A DNA stretch of 64,000 nt from Eucalyptus grandis (taxonomy: Eukaryota; Streptophyta; Magnoliopsida; Myrtales; Myrtaceae): the NCBI RefSeq assembly GCF_016545825.1, contig NC_052614.1, forward strand, positions 32,582,072 to 32,646,071, in the 5' to 3' direction. Under the pieces are notes generated by a model that was given only the letters and a program-made list of their open reading frames with translations, had not been told where the DNA came from and made no database searches. This document shows positions 32,413 through 44,758 of this stretch, in pieces; the first letter of the stretch is position 1, and each line of letters starts with the position of its first letter. The position numbers and the translations under genes were made by a program.

Positions 32413-35400
32413 TCACTAAATTTAAATATCTTACCTTTTCAATTAGTTGCCTAACAACTTAATTTGAAAACACTCATTGACCAAATCCTTCTAATTATAG
32501 AATTCCACGACGGTAACATTGCACCGTCATCTAGACAAACAGCCAAAAATGAGTTAAGCCACCATCTATGTCTTATGCATTCTAAAACATTATCGTCGTG
32601 ACCGTGAACCTGTTGGGAAGGATCCTTTCCAAAGTCCGCTCAAATACACATCCACACTTCACAGTACCCACCCCCTCACCCGCATATGCTCGAGTGGCAG
32701 GTGATCCGGGAGCACATGCATCGTAGTTCGTGACACAAACCTTGTCCTGAGGGACCCCAAAAAATTTATTTCGCCCCAACCAACGCAGTGAACCCAACAA
32801 CATTTTCAACTTGAATAAACAAAATCAGAAACAAGACCTTAGAATCGAATCAGTGCAGCGATTCCCAATGACCAAGCCCTAGACTCACAAAAATAAAGTT
32901 GTTCCTTCTACTCTTCGACGCAGATTCTCAACGTACAAAGCACGAGGTGAAGTTGGTTTTCTTTCCATTCGAAATTATAATCTCTTGTTATTTACAAACT
33001 TCTATTTGTGCAAAGACTTAAAATTACTGACTCTTTCTAAAAATTACCAACTTTGGTTAGAGTGGTGTACCAACTATTTACTATTTAAATTATCAATTAG
33101 TTTGAGGTTACTAACATTTCTTACCAAGTATATTTTTTAATTATCAACTTGTTTTATTATTTTTTACCAACTTCCGATTACCTTCCTTAATTACCTGTTT
33201 GCACCCAAATTTAACTAGGGCATTGACATGAATAGATACGTGTTTAGAAACATGTGGTTATCAACACTAGATATGAAAGCCATTGTTGACAACCAAAAGA
33301 GTTGTTGATATTAGTATACATCGACGACCATAAATTAACTGTTGATATAAAATCTATTTATCATTTGAGTTGTACAATACGACACATTTAATGTGTTTAA
33401 GATATGAAGATATAAACGTGTATATATGTTTCGATGAATTTAGATATGAAATCGAGTCATTAACTTTCCCGCCAAAACTCAGTATATTTGTTATGTTTTA
33501 GAAATTTATGACAAAATAGTGTATTAATTTATATATTGATTATTAATCTGTACATTTTGAAAGGTTTAAGGAATAATTTTTTTAACTTAAAAAAGCCAAA
33601 ACAAACGATAAATTTTTTTTAAAAAAATTCTTTAATTCTAATTAAACAGAATTTAATTTTCATATATAGAGAAAAGATTTCCCGTGCTAATCCTTTCATT
33701 TTGTAATTTAATGGGTTTTTCGTCACTATTTACCCATCTCTCTTTTTTCTAGTGTTGTTTTCGGCTTGAAGCCTTGGACCCACTTACCCGCATCGCCCCC
33801 GCACATTGATCTAAAGGGCAAAGGGGAAAGCTCGACTCAACCACAAATCTCGAGAGAAGCTGCCACGCTTCGCGGAATTTCTCCTCTCTCGGGAAAGGCT
33901 GAAAGCGCGTCTGTCGGCACGGCCCATCCTTTGTGGCTTCTTGTGCTGGAACATCGATATGCGTTCTTTGAATATTTTGTCTCTTAAGAAGAAAGAATCA
34001 AATTGATGTTTGTTGGAATTTCATATTATTTTTCAATTCAACACCAACTCCAATATAGTTAGGTTACATTCACGACCACGTGACTGTTCATACAAAAGAG
34101 CTGAGTTGGTGAGAGTAAAGAGCGATGTTTCTTCTCTCCCCCCTTGATATTCTCGTTTCACTGGCCATCTAAACAGGTCATGTCTAAAGGATTCTTTTAC
34201 ACTCCTCTTTCAATGAGCCCCAATTATTTTCCTAATGAATGGAAAATTACTATTGTTAGTCCTCGTAACTCTAATATAAACTAAACTCTACTAATCGACA
34301 GCGTAAGTCTCTACGGAAATGCAGATAAAATGGGATTATAGGAGGTTGAAGAGACCAAAGTAGAAAATGGAACCGCCTCCTGCAAAATCTACTTCGTGAG
34401 TTTGAAAAGGAAAGGACATAAACCCCCAGCGGTTGGCGGACAATTCGCTTAATGGCAGACATGACTGATGCTCATGAGAAACTTCCAAACGGTTGGAATA
34501 TGGATGACTCTTGTGTTTCTGAGCCGGTAAATTCGTGAAACTGTTGATGACTATCAAATCTAGTTGGTAACAATAAAGTTGTTCGACAACTTGTTTGTTG
34601 TAACGTCCCATGTCCTTTCCATATTAAACAAGTAGTTAATAGTAGATGATATATTTATATAAGAGTTAGTTACTTGAACAAATATGTAATATCAGCAGAT
34701 ACAAAATGGTATCTGATCAAAATAGTTTTCAAAACAACTAAATAGAAGTTGATATGTCACTCAAAACAAGATCATATTACCAAGATTATTTAGCAAATCA
34801 GTCGAAGATAAAGTTGCTAGAAAACTTAAGTTATGATTGCTAATTATATATAGAAGTTAGTAACTTTAATACATTGGTAAGTTTCAAAAATAAATATTCG
34901 TAAACTATGACAACTATCAGTTGTTTCAATACAAAAGATTGATAAGTATCTCAAACAATATATGCTAACCTAAAATTAGTTGGTATCTTGTTATCAGGAT
35001 TGTTGGTAAAATATTGAAGTTCGTAATTTCTTGTGAAAGTTAGAAATTTTTACACGTAGATAAGCCACACAAAAACAAATGTCGGTGGATTGCTAAAATT
35101 CTTGGTAAATTTGGAAAAACAAAATTGTCGGTAATTTTCAAAATCTATTGGTACCTTATCAACAAGTTATAGGCCAACCAATTTGTCTTGCAAAATTTAG
35201 TTACCAACGGATTTTGGAAGCAGATAAGAACAAAAGGTAAGTAAATCAAGACGGAAAAAGTATATCGATCTACCCTATATTCATCTGACGACAACAATCT
35301 CTAATACATGAGTCATGTGCTCTTAGACCACTTATTAACGAACTGAACAAAGTAATTTTATATTTTTTAACGTAGTGACTTCACTACTTTGAAAAATAAA

Positions 35401-36690
35401 TTATTCTCTCATTTAGTATGCTTAATAAGTGCATTTGGTTTTGAGTTTAAAAAAAAAAAAAGTGCCTTTGGTACACTTATTAACGGGAGCCGTGAAAAAA
35501 AGAAGAAAATTCCGCTTCTCAAAATTCTGAAAGTCCTTCTAAAACCCTTTTCACGTTATAATGTGAAAATGTACTGGGTTATTAATCTTCAATGCCAATA
35601 TCCAACTCTTGAAAGTATACTATGAATCCTTGTAGCTTTTTTTCTCTCAATATTTTCTTGATATTTATCAAATTGGAAAGGTATGGAAAGTAGTTCACGA
35701 ATCTTGATTAATATATCAAATAAGCTATTAACACTAGTTCCCCAATATTTATAGATTTTTTATCGGCAAAAAGGTGGCAACCAGCGCGCGCGATTTGCAG
35801 CAACATTGAAAGATTAATGATGGAGAACCACATAAAAAGGCAATCCTTCTCAAAAGTTGAGTTGTTTACTGTAAAAGAAAGCTTTGACTAGGATGAGATG
35901 TCCCTCACAAATCAATGTCTATCGTCACGATCAACGGCATCTCAGACTTTTGCCACTGTTAAGACATTTTTTGTGAGACCGTTTTCTCTTTTTACCACTC
36001 GTGAGCTAGATTTTCTGTGATGAGACTTTTTGTCTACCATAAGGTACAAAAACATCTGAAAAACTTGCAGTTTTTTGTCATTTTCACAGGACTACTAACC
36101 TGATATGATGCTTTTTAAAAAATATGAGTATTCTTACGATTGTTAAAGATTGTGCCCCACCTCTGAGAGATGTTAACAACAAATGGGATCATTTAATGCA
36201 TTGGATTGGAAACTGATGCTGCAGTATTGTATGATGTTTCTCTCCATGCGATTCAGGTTTTTGGATCCACATGGGTAGTCGAAGCTCATTGAGAATCTGG
36301 TCTCTGGTAATCCACCGCCGCTTCTTGGAAGGCGATTATTGAATTCGTTGAGATGGATTTGAGTCTCTGGCAATGGGGTCCGTGATGGTATTATTTTCAA
36401 TTTCAATGGGAAGAGATAAGCATCAAAGGTGAGGTCTGAACATGGTCCTCTAGAGAGGCACATGCTAATAGTTAGTAGGGGGCTTTAAAAAATTCAGAAC
36501 ACCTTGTTCTGCTTCTACAAAGACAGACTAGTGCAGCCTAGTTAAGTTCATGCCAAGTTATCACCTAACCCAGAGCCAAGCGCGGGCGGTGGATTACCTT
36601 AGGATCGGGACAGACAGCTGAGTGGAATAAAAAAAGACTTGTACAAAAAAGAATTCTTTTGAGGGTTTCAAGACGACTGGGAAAGTTTCC
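32413..36690. other. Spacer with a dispersed GTTGGTAA-rich repeat
   Basis: No gene recognised. One - strand frame at 32582-32809 is open for 75 codons and cysteine-containing, but has no domain I know. Stretches at 33020-33190 (- strand) and 34630-35240 (+ strand) share words such as TTGGTAAT, GTTAGTAACT and CTTGGTAAG with 28690-28830, so a diffuse repeat family is scattered here in both orientations. Confidence 0.4.
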
Positions 36691-37245
36691 CACATATATT
36701 GGTAGAACGAATTACTTCTACGATGAAACAATGAATAATTAAAGCGCTGCCTTGTTCACCAGAAAGAAGCTTGTCTCTGTGTTTACATAATCAAGTGCAT
36801 CATCAATCAATTCGTTATTCAAAACATTCTTGTCACGATCCAAAAGTTTCTTTTTCTAAGGGTTCATTTTCCTAAGGCCTTTCCACTACCCATCGCTGTT
36901 AGGTCTCTGACTAAAATGATCAATTTCCTAAAGTTTTGCTTTGGAGTCACTATCAACCTTTCTTAATAAAATTTTATATGTTAGAACAAATGATTTGTTG
37001 TAGTGTTTTAGTGCTGATCACAAACGTTCTTCTATGAATATGGGCTAACACTATTCACAAAAAAAGAAAACAGGCTGGTTAATAATATTAGATAATGGCA
37101 CGAGAGTCAAAGTACGGTAATGATGTCAAATTATATTGGACTTTTTTTTTTTTGTTTCAAAAATTATATTGGACTTCGGGTATCTCCGTTTAATACAAAT
37201 GTGGGTGGATAGTGAAGTTCGGTATTCTAATAGCCATCTTTTGTG

Positions 37246-37377
37246 AGAGGCTGTTAAAATATGCTCTATAAATAGAACATTATTGCGCATATTTTAAATC
37301 ATTTTATTGCAAGAGGCTGTTAAGATATGCTCTATAAATAGAACATTATTGCGCATCTTTTAAATCATTGTATTGCA
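37246..37377 (+). repeat. 66-bp tandem repeat with a TATA-like word
   Basis: Copies 37246-37311 and 37312-37377 each read AGAGGCTGTTAA, CTCTATAAATAGAACATTAT and a run to TTTTAAATCATT. The CTATAAATAG core resembles a plant TATA box, so the duplication doubles a possible promoter element. The single-copy version at 54590 lacks this word. Confidence 0.8.
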
Positions 37378-37721
37378 CGTCTTTTAAATCGTTGAAGAGA
37401 CACCACAATTGAAAATAAAGAAAGTAATGCTTGGACAAGAAAAGGCATCTTCCACGTCGAATGCCCATCAAAGCCCATTCCTATGATGCTGCGCTAGATG
37501 TTATGGATGGTCATACCTATATGTAGAAATGGTCAGTCAAATTGTTACGATTACGTGTTTTCCTGAGGGGCATCTCAGGAGCATGAAATTTATGGGCTTC
37601 GATAATAGCCTGATATGCCTCATAAGACTATCTTGTTCGGTAAGGATGTGTTTAAAATGCCCGAATTATTATTAGTGTTAAAAAAGGAAAAATACAGCTG
37701 TGAGATATGAATGCAATACAG

Positions 37722-37775
37722 TCGTGCCTGGTTTGTGGATCCTGTTTCTAAACAACTTCCTTCTGCTTCCACCGT
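37722..37775 (-). pseudogene. Stub of a TNL TIR exon (first codons only)
   Basis: The - strand reads VEAEGSC then LETGSTNQAR, matching the start MERKRSSSLETGSTSHGSS of the intact TNL. The initiator is GTG rather than ATG. The next bases are not TIR sequence, so the exon is cut after about 17 codons. The flank repeat that follows at 37776-37960 is the matching upstream region. Confidence 0.6.
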
Positions 37776-38689
37776 AGCTGCGTCTACCAACAACAAAGAT
37801 TACACAAGATTTTGCTGACTTGGGATGATGGGAAATCCGGTATTGTGCATTTCATGAGAATTTGAGTTTCTGTTTCCAATTTCCATGGCTGGCCTGGAGC
37901 CCACCGGAGTCAAGTGGACATAATTTAGTAGAGGCTGAAGTCTTGGTAAACTATAAAAAAAATGGGAGCGTCGTTGGCCAGTCCTCATCAATCTACTGTG
38001 TTGACACCGATAACTTAAACAATCGCCAATCAAGACAGACAAGCAAACAATGATCAGCCCAAGTCCATGGCCAGGATCGGCGTGCTGTGCACTACCTCTT
38101 CTTCTATTCACATTTCTTTTTGGGCCAAGATTATAATTTCATCGTCACACGGAATTCGAAAAATTGAAGCTATGAATCAAAGTGTCCACTATACATTATC
38201 CGTACGATTTACTTCTACAATGAATCATTTATTCGCCAAAAAGAAGCTTCTCTCCATTCCTATGTACTCAAGCGTATCATCAACCAACTCACTATTTGTC
38301 TTTTTATTATACAACCCCACCAAAACAAAAATAAGAGAGAAAAGAATGAACAAATTCTATAACCTAGCTAATCTCTTCTTACATTACAGAAGATTCTCCT
38401 CTTGAGTTGGATTTATATAGATGTGATGTAGAAGGTTGGGTCGATAAGTGCCTCAAAGCATTGATTAAACACACATATAGTCAAACTAAAAGATACCGAT
38501 TATACAATATTAGAAGTTTGCTTAATTGGTTGTCTAATATTTTGTTGTCAACATAATCATTCTGAAATTTCAATATCAGTATAACATTGTGATGGCAACT
38601 TCTCCGTTTATGATGTCCGGAATTATATCAAGATATAAAGAACAACTGAAATGGATAAGTTAACGTCACCTTTCATAAATTTCAAAATA

Positions 38690-40230
38690 TTGTTATCACG
38701 ATCCAAAAGTATTTTCCAAGAGATCATTTCTAGTAAGGATAACAGGTTGGTAGGTATTGCATTATAACTCAAGTATGGTAACGACATCAAATTATACTGG
38801 ACTTTGTATCTCCTAGTTTGGTAATAATGTGGGTGGATAGTTAGTGTAGTCCGGTATTCTAGGAGCCATCTATGCGGCATGCCCCTCATAGACCATTCCC
38901 ATGACGTACTAGATATCATGGATCATAATACTCATATAGACAAGTTTCTTCTCTTAATATTCACATTTGAATAGTTGAGATTACGTGTTTTTCTTGAGGT
39001 GAATCTTAGAAAAACGGAATGTATGGGCTTCGATAGTCACCTAATGTGCCTCAGGAGACTGCCTCAATCAATGAGAACTAGTTTAAAATGTCTGAATAAT
39101 TATCGATATTTGAAAAGGAAAAACTCAGTTAAGGGAAATGAACCTAACATGACACTAGTACAAATAATCCAATGTGATTTTATGAGCTCTTAAATTGAGA
39201 TGAAATGTAAATCATATTAGATAAAAGTATTTCTGCAATGACACGTCACAAGTTGGTTTGGATACCACCTTATCGCTAAATGAAAGATTTACATAAATTC
39301 CTCACTTCATTGATATATATTGAAATATATATATATAAAATTACTCAATTCTTTTTTGGGTTAATACCCTGAACGACTTCCTTCTGTTTTCATCATAGCT
39401 GCGTCTACTACCAACAAAATTTTTGACAAAAGATGTGCATTTCATGGGAAATTGAGTTTCTATTTCTGATTTCCATGGCTGGCCTGGAGCCCACCAGAGT
39501 CAGGTGGATCTAATTTAGCAGAGTCCGAAGTCGAAGTCCAAGGAACAATACAAAACAGTATACCGTGTCGACACCAATGAACTTAACGATACAAAACAAA
39601 AGGACAAGGGTGATCAGTTCGAGTCAATAATTAGGATCCGCGTGTGCAGCGTATTACGTTTTCTTCTGTTTAACCTATTTTCGTGCCTTCATCATCCAAT
39701 AAGAGTCGATGTCATCCATCGCTGATCTGTTCATTGCGAACCAGGAAACGCCATCCAATTCACTCATGAACACAGATAACAATGTTTTCCCTACCATTGT
39801 TATTCTCTGAGAGAGCCGTATAAAATGCCGTCACATTTTAATAGTCGCATTTGCTCTCAATACAGTAGTCACTTTTAGTATTCCTTAGTTCAGACATGAA
39901 GGAAAAGCCAACTAAATCATTATCACGCGGAAATTGGAAAACCGACACTATAAATCAAAGTGTCCCTATATTTTGGTCGAGTGAATTGCAAAAATGAACC
40001 ATTTATCATGATTGCTATACCTTATTCACCGGAAAGAAGCTTGTCTCTGGTCTTACATAATCAAACGCATCTCAATCAACTCATTATTGGCCTTTCCATA
40101 TTGCTGCCCCGCAAAAAGGAAAACAAGAGAAAAGAAAAAGAAAAGAACGAACAAATATTGTCACGTTCTTCCCATGTATTCCAAAACATTGTTGTCGCCA
40201 TCCTGTCAGAATATTAGGTAGAAAGAAGCC
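38690..40230 (-). repeat. Copy 2 of the TNL-flank block
   Basis: It repeats the order of copy 1: GACTTTGTATCTCCTAG and GTGGGTGGATAGTTAGTGTA (38800-38850), GATTACGTGTTTTTCTTGAGG (38980), a second exon 1 stub around 39365-39400 (- strand start codons near GCTATGATGAAAACAG), and TGGCCTGGAGCCCACCAGAG (39482). A further segment at 39960-40090 with AGAAGCTTGTCTCTGG corresponds to the left part of copy 1. Confidence 0.6.
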
Positions 40231-41342
40231 AAGAATTGGTAAATGTATTTTTCTTTCTCATCTATTGAATTGTACAGCTTACAGCTCTATTAATAACATA
40301 CAACCCTAAACTAATTAGAGAAAAGAAATATACAAAAAGAGGAAAGAATAATTTCCCAAATATACAAAATTCTAATTTTCTCTAAATATACCGATCAGAT
40401 CAATACGGATCAATTATGATCAATTATGGGCAACAGTATCTTCAACACATCCGAAAGTCTTTCTAAGGGATCTTCCCCAAAAAGGAAAAAAATAAGAATG
40501 GTCGATTTCTTAAAGTTTTATTTTAGAGTCATCATGAGCAAATGATTTTTGATAGTTTTTGAGTGCTGATCGCAACAATTTCTCTGTATGGGCTAACACT
40601 AATCACATCAACGGAAGAAAGAAAGAGGCTGGTATATAATATGAGACAATGCATGATAGTCCAAGTACAGTAATGACTTGGGCTTTGCATATATAGGCCT
40701 TCTTCCACCGGTGTTGTTGATGTGTGGAGGATGCGTTCAAATGCATTGGCTACTTTCAGTAATCTGGCCAGGAGGGGCATTCGAACGGGGGCGCGCCGTG
40801 GGAATGGAAGAAACTATAATGCGATTGTTATGAGCGTGTTTGGTTTATTCATGCTTAAGTTTGTTTGTATACATGTCCATGCGTAATCTCCTAGCAACTC
40901 CATATTATTAAGAAAATAGACAAGTTCATGTTTGAACAGATCACTTACCCTAATAGTATACTACCACACCAGCAAAAGCCCGAAGTAGAATGTTCTCGAA
41001 TTAATATAAATACTGCTACTTTGATGATTATTTTCATAGACCACTACATTATTGCCAAAAGTAAGCTAGATCTGGAGAGATCAAGTGCTTGATGACATTT
41101 CTAAATCTTTGTGTAGGAGATTAGATGTGCGAGAAGATAATGGCTAAGCTTATTGAAATTAGCATTTGGGTGAAGTGTGCCTGGAACAGCCGTTAAGAAA
41201 CTTTAGAAAACCGAAATTTCACATTTTTGGTGCCTCTTTCTAGTTCCTACCTCGGTAACCATATATATATTATTTCTTTGATGACAACTTCCTCCAAAAC
41301 TGAAAATTCAGGATTTGCTGATCTTACAAACTTTTTCAATTG
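40231..41342. other. Spacer with a third partial flank block
   Basis: Words such as TATGGGCTAACACTAATCAC, GAGACAATGCATGATAGTCC and GTACAGTAATGAC at 40580-40680 show another piece of the flank repeat. The remainder up to 41342 is the 3' flank of the dead TNL and has no gene that I recognise. Confidence 0.45.
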
Positions 41343-42160
41343 CTAGAGTGGGAGATCATCGCTTATAGCTACTTGTTTTCCTCTCGCGGAATATGTTGAA
41401 AAAACATCAATCCCACTTCTTCATCTTCTTCCAGTCGGATAGATCAGGTAGGCATAGCAAGGAATTGTGGCGTCCATTGTTAATATTTTCTAGTGACTTT
41501 AGTCTGTCAAGATCTTGAATCTCAACTAATTTCAGACAATCCCATAGTATAAGGTCCTTCAGATTCTTGAAGACAGATAAGTTGGAAAGGTCAACAACTT
41601 CAAGAAGATTGCAATTGTTAACTATAAGTTTCCTCAAACCAAGGGGAAGTTGTCCAATCTGGTGCAAGTTCTTGCAGTTGATAAGTTCAAGTTCTTATAG
41701 GCAACAAATGCAACAAGAAATATGAGCTCATACTAGTGATCCTCGGAAGGTTTTTTTTATTAGAATCCTCGGAGGTTCCAATTGTTGATGCCTAAATTTT
41801 CATTTTAATTAATTAGGTTTTACTTTATTCTATTTTATCTTTTTCAGATAATAAATAAACAAATAGACGAAAAGAAAAGAAAAGGAAAGAACATAAAAAA
41901 TAAAATAAAATAATAAAAAAAGCAAAAGCAGCCCTCGCATGGGCCTTAAGGGCCCATTTTTGCCTCAGCCCGGCCCCACCAGATCTTCTCCTTCCTCGCG
42001 CCTCTGCAGCACGCCCAGGGGGCGCGACGCTGGAAGGGGGGTGGACGGACAGTGATGGGGACGTGCGGGGGAGTAGCTGGCGTCAGATGGGACATCGGTT
42101 CGGCCGGCGAAGGCCGTGGCGACCGACGGTCAAACTCCATCGATCGGCCGCCCCTCGACC

Positions 42161-42168
42161 TATAAATA
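42161..42168 (+). promoter_or_regulatory. TATA box in the solo LTR
   Basis: TATAAATA follows a GC-rich segment and lies about 40 bases before the GA-rich leader. It sets the LTR sense strand as +. Confidence 0.6.
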
Positions 42169-42204
42169 GGTCGTTGATCCCAGCAGCCACAGGGGAAGCC
42201 GAGG

Positions 42205-42205
<1 letters not shown>

Positions 42206-42238
<33 letters not shown>
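42206..42238 (+). repeat. (GA)n microsatellite
   Basis: About 16 GA dinucleotides in a row, just after the TATA box of the solo LTR. Confidence 0.95.
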
Positions 42239-42240
<2 letters not shown>

Positions 42241-44758
42241 GGCAAAGGTCGAGGGCTGCAGATCCTCGAAACCTCCCAACTGAGAGACTTTAGAAAGGGG
42301 GGCCGAGGACTAGCAGGCCGAGATCTGAGGTCGGTTGGAGTCGTTCGAGGCGAATCCGAGTGTGAGGGGGGAGATCCGAGTGTGGGGGGCTGAAATGAAG
42401 CACACCGACGCGGAGAGAGGGCGTTCCGGTTGGGTTCCGGCTGAGTCTAGGTTCTCGCTGTCACCGTCATTGTTCGCCGCAGTCTTCACCATCGTGGATA
42501 GAGCCCTCTGGCTTCGTCTTTGCTCGCGTGGCCTTCGCCGACGCCGTTATTGCCTCCGTTCAAGAAAAGGTAAATTTAGGCCTGTCGCCGTCGTCCCTGC
42601 CGTTCATTGTAAACACTTTCCATCGCCGTCACTGTCGTCGTAGTCGCCGTCATCGTTGCTGTCACCGCCGTAGCTGCCAATGCCGCCATAACGCTTCAGT
42701 CTCCGTCCTCGGCACCGCGGATTTGCAAACCCTAGGGTTTGCAATTTTCCGAGTTGCGAAGCGGATACGAACCCGGAAAATCGGGTAGGGATCGCAATCC
42801 GGGGCGGCCGGGAAGCGGGTCGTGTGCGGAGTCGGGTTGGGTAGGGTTTTGCCGGGAGTGGAGAGTTGTGGAGCCGGTCATCGCCGGGCCGGGCGTTCCC
42901 AAATGCTCGGCGGTGGAGTCGTTTTGTTCTAATTTAAAATAAAAATATTTTGAGGCTGGCTTGGGTCGGACCCAACCCGCGGATCCGATCCGGGTCATTT
43001 TTTATAATATTTTAATATAAAACAATATTTTAATAAATAAAAAATAAAAGAATTTATTTTCCAAAAAATATTAAAAAATATTTTAATTTCCGAAAAGTAA
43101 AAAAAAAATATTTATTTTCCGTAAATCAAAAAAATAAAAATATTTCATAATTTCCAAAAAATGCCAAAAATTCATTAAAAAAAAAGGCAAAAAGACTTGT
43201 ATTTTCTCAAAAAATACCAAAATACCCAAAAATCCCTTTTATGTAAAAAAAAAAAAAAAGAAAAAAAGACCCCAAAAATGTTTTTCCTCCCCAAATTGCA
43301 TGGAAAATCTCTCAAACATCCAAAAAACCTCAGGGTTTAAACAAGATTAGGTACCGAAAGGTCATTAGTGATTAACTAATGTAATCAAGTCCCCGATCCT
43401 AATTTCTCTAGTTATGCAGGAGCGAGTATTTCTCCCGATATTTCGCATGAGTTTCTAATCAACCCACCCCAAATTAATTAGTGGCGACTTTGTTTTAAAA
43501 ATTAACTTACAGGTTAAAAACTTAGACTATTAAAGTCGTGAATTAGTGGACTTGGGAGAGTCCAGGCTAAAATAGACATTAACTGAACCATTAGCTTCCT
43601 TAGGCGCCTATACTCGATTGCGGGCACAAAAAAAAAGAGGTCGCGACACCAATATAGAAAATGCACTGTCAATTCTCAATTTTGCCAAGGCAAGGGGTCA
43701 TGCGTTGATTGATTAACTCACAAGGTTGGAGATCACTGGAGCTTTTTTAGCAGTCTTTGGGGACAGATATAGACTTACCAAACTTTGGGGAAGCTTTAGT
43801 ACATTCTCCACACGAGTTTGCATTAATTTAAAAATCTTCAAGAAAGGTAGTCTCATCACAATATCACTAGGAATCATCTCTAGCTACTTACAACCCTCTC
43901 CACAAATCTCATCAAGTTTCTCCAACATTCCAATTGCCTCGGTTAACTTTTGCAGGTGACTTCTATTCATTTTCAACACTTTTAAGCTCTTTAGATTGAC
44001 AATGGTATTTGGGAACTCTGCAATAACTGTTTTTGAGAGATCCAACTCAATTGAACTTTTTAATATTCCAATCGAGTCTGGAAGTTTCGTTAGCTTGATG
44101 GCTCCAAGAATGACCAAGCGCTCAAAATTTACGAGTGCTTCAACTGAGCTTGGGACTTGACTAATGCTTCCTTTTTTTAAGTAGTTACCTATGAGTAACT
44201 CAATCAATGCTTCCAGACAACCTAATTCAAGAGGCAGCTCTTCGAGCTGATGACATCCATCTAAATTCAAGAGCTTCAAATGCTTCAGATGACCAATGGA
44301 CCAATCATTGCATGACAAATTCGTACACCCTCCAAAATTTATGTTTCTAAGGACAAATATGCAGAGATGTATACTGTTCATCCTCCTCTCTAAAAGGGGC
44401 GAAACTAGTCATGTTCACCCCGTCTGGTTCGGTGCTTGCTCCGAGTGCTACACCTGACCGTTTGCTCCAATTTTTGGAGGGGTTCTTCCTTGGTCTACCC
44501 TTCATATTTCCACCGATCAGTTTGCCCTATCTTGGCCTTGAAGTGGAGTTCAAAGTTGCCCTATTCCAGACCCGATTCGCTGCTTCTCCAGTCTTGCGAG
44601 ATTTGCTTTGCTCGTGGATTGGAGGGCGGTTCGTGGGGCCTTGTGGTGGCTAGGGGCTCGAGTAAGTACCTCCCCTCTCCCTTCAATTGGCTTGGTATTG
44701 ATTCGTTGGCTACACTGTAGCAGGTGTTGTCGGGCTGTTGGTGAGGTAGCTTGTCTTG

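Larger units (their letters stand above)
36700..38400 (-). repeat. Copy 1 of a large TNL-flank block
   Basis: In + strand order it holds a segment with AATTACTTCTACGATGAA and AGAAGCTTGTCTCTG (36710-36800), ATATGGGCTAACACTATTCAC (37035), GTGGGTGGATAGTGAAGTTC (37201), GATTACGTGTTTTCCTGAGG (37550), a TIR exon stub, and TGGCCTGGAGCCCACCGGAG (37882). Copy 2 at 38690-40230 and the pieces at 51050-55060 repeat these parts in the same order. It is a decayed upstream region of a TNL gene. Confidence 0.6.
41783..43649 (+). mobile_element. Solo LTR of a gypsy-like element with CCAAT target duplication
   Basis: The segment begins TGTTGATGCC and ends GTCGCGACA and is flanked by CCAAT at 41778-41782 and 43650-43654. 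It contains a TATA box (42161), a GA microsatellite, a GC-rich transcribed-looking leader and an A-rich end with TGGCGACTTTG. These are features of long LTRs of gypsy elements. Only one LTR with no internal domain is present, so it is a solo LTR left by recombination. Assignment to a gypsy lineage is inference. Confidence 0.75.

Noticed and set aside
32582..32809. 75-codon - strand frame with CVTNYDACAPGSPA, considered as a copper-protein fragment
   Set aside because: The match to any copper-binding family is too weak and no flanking exons were found.
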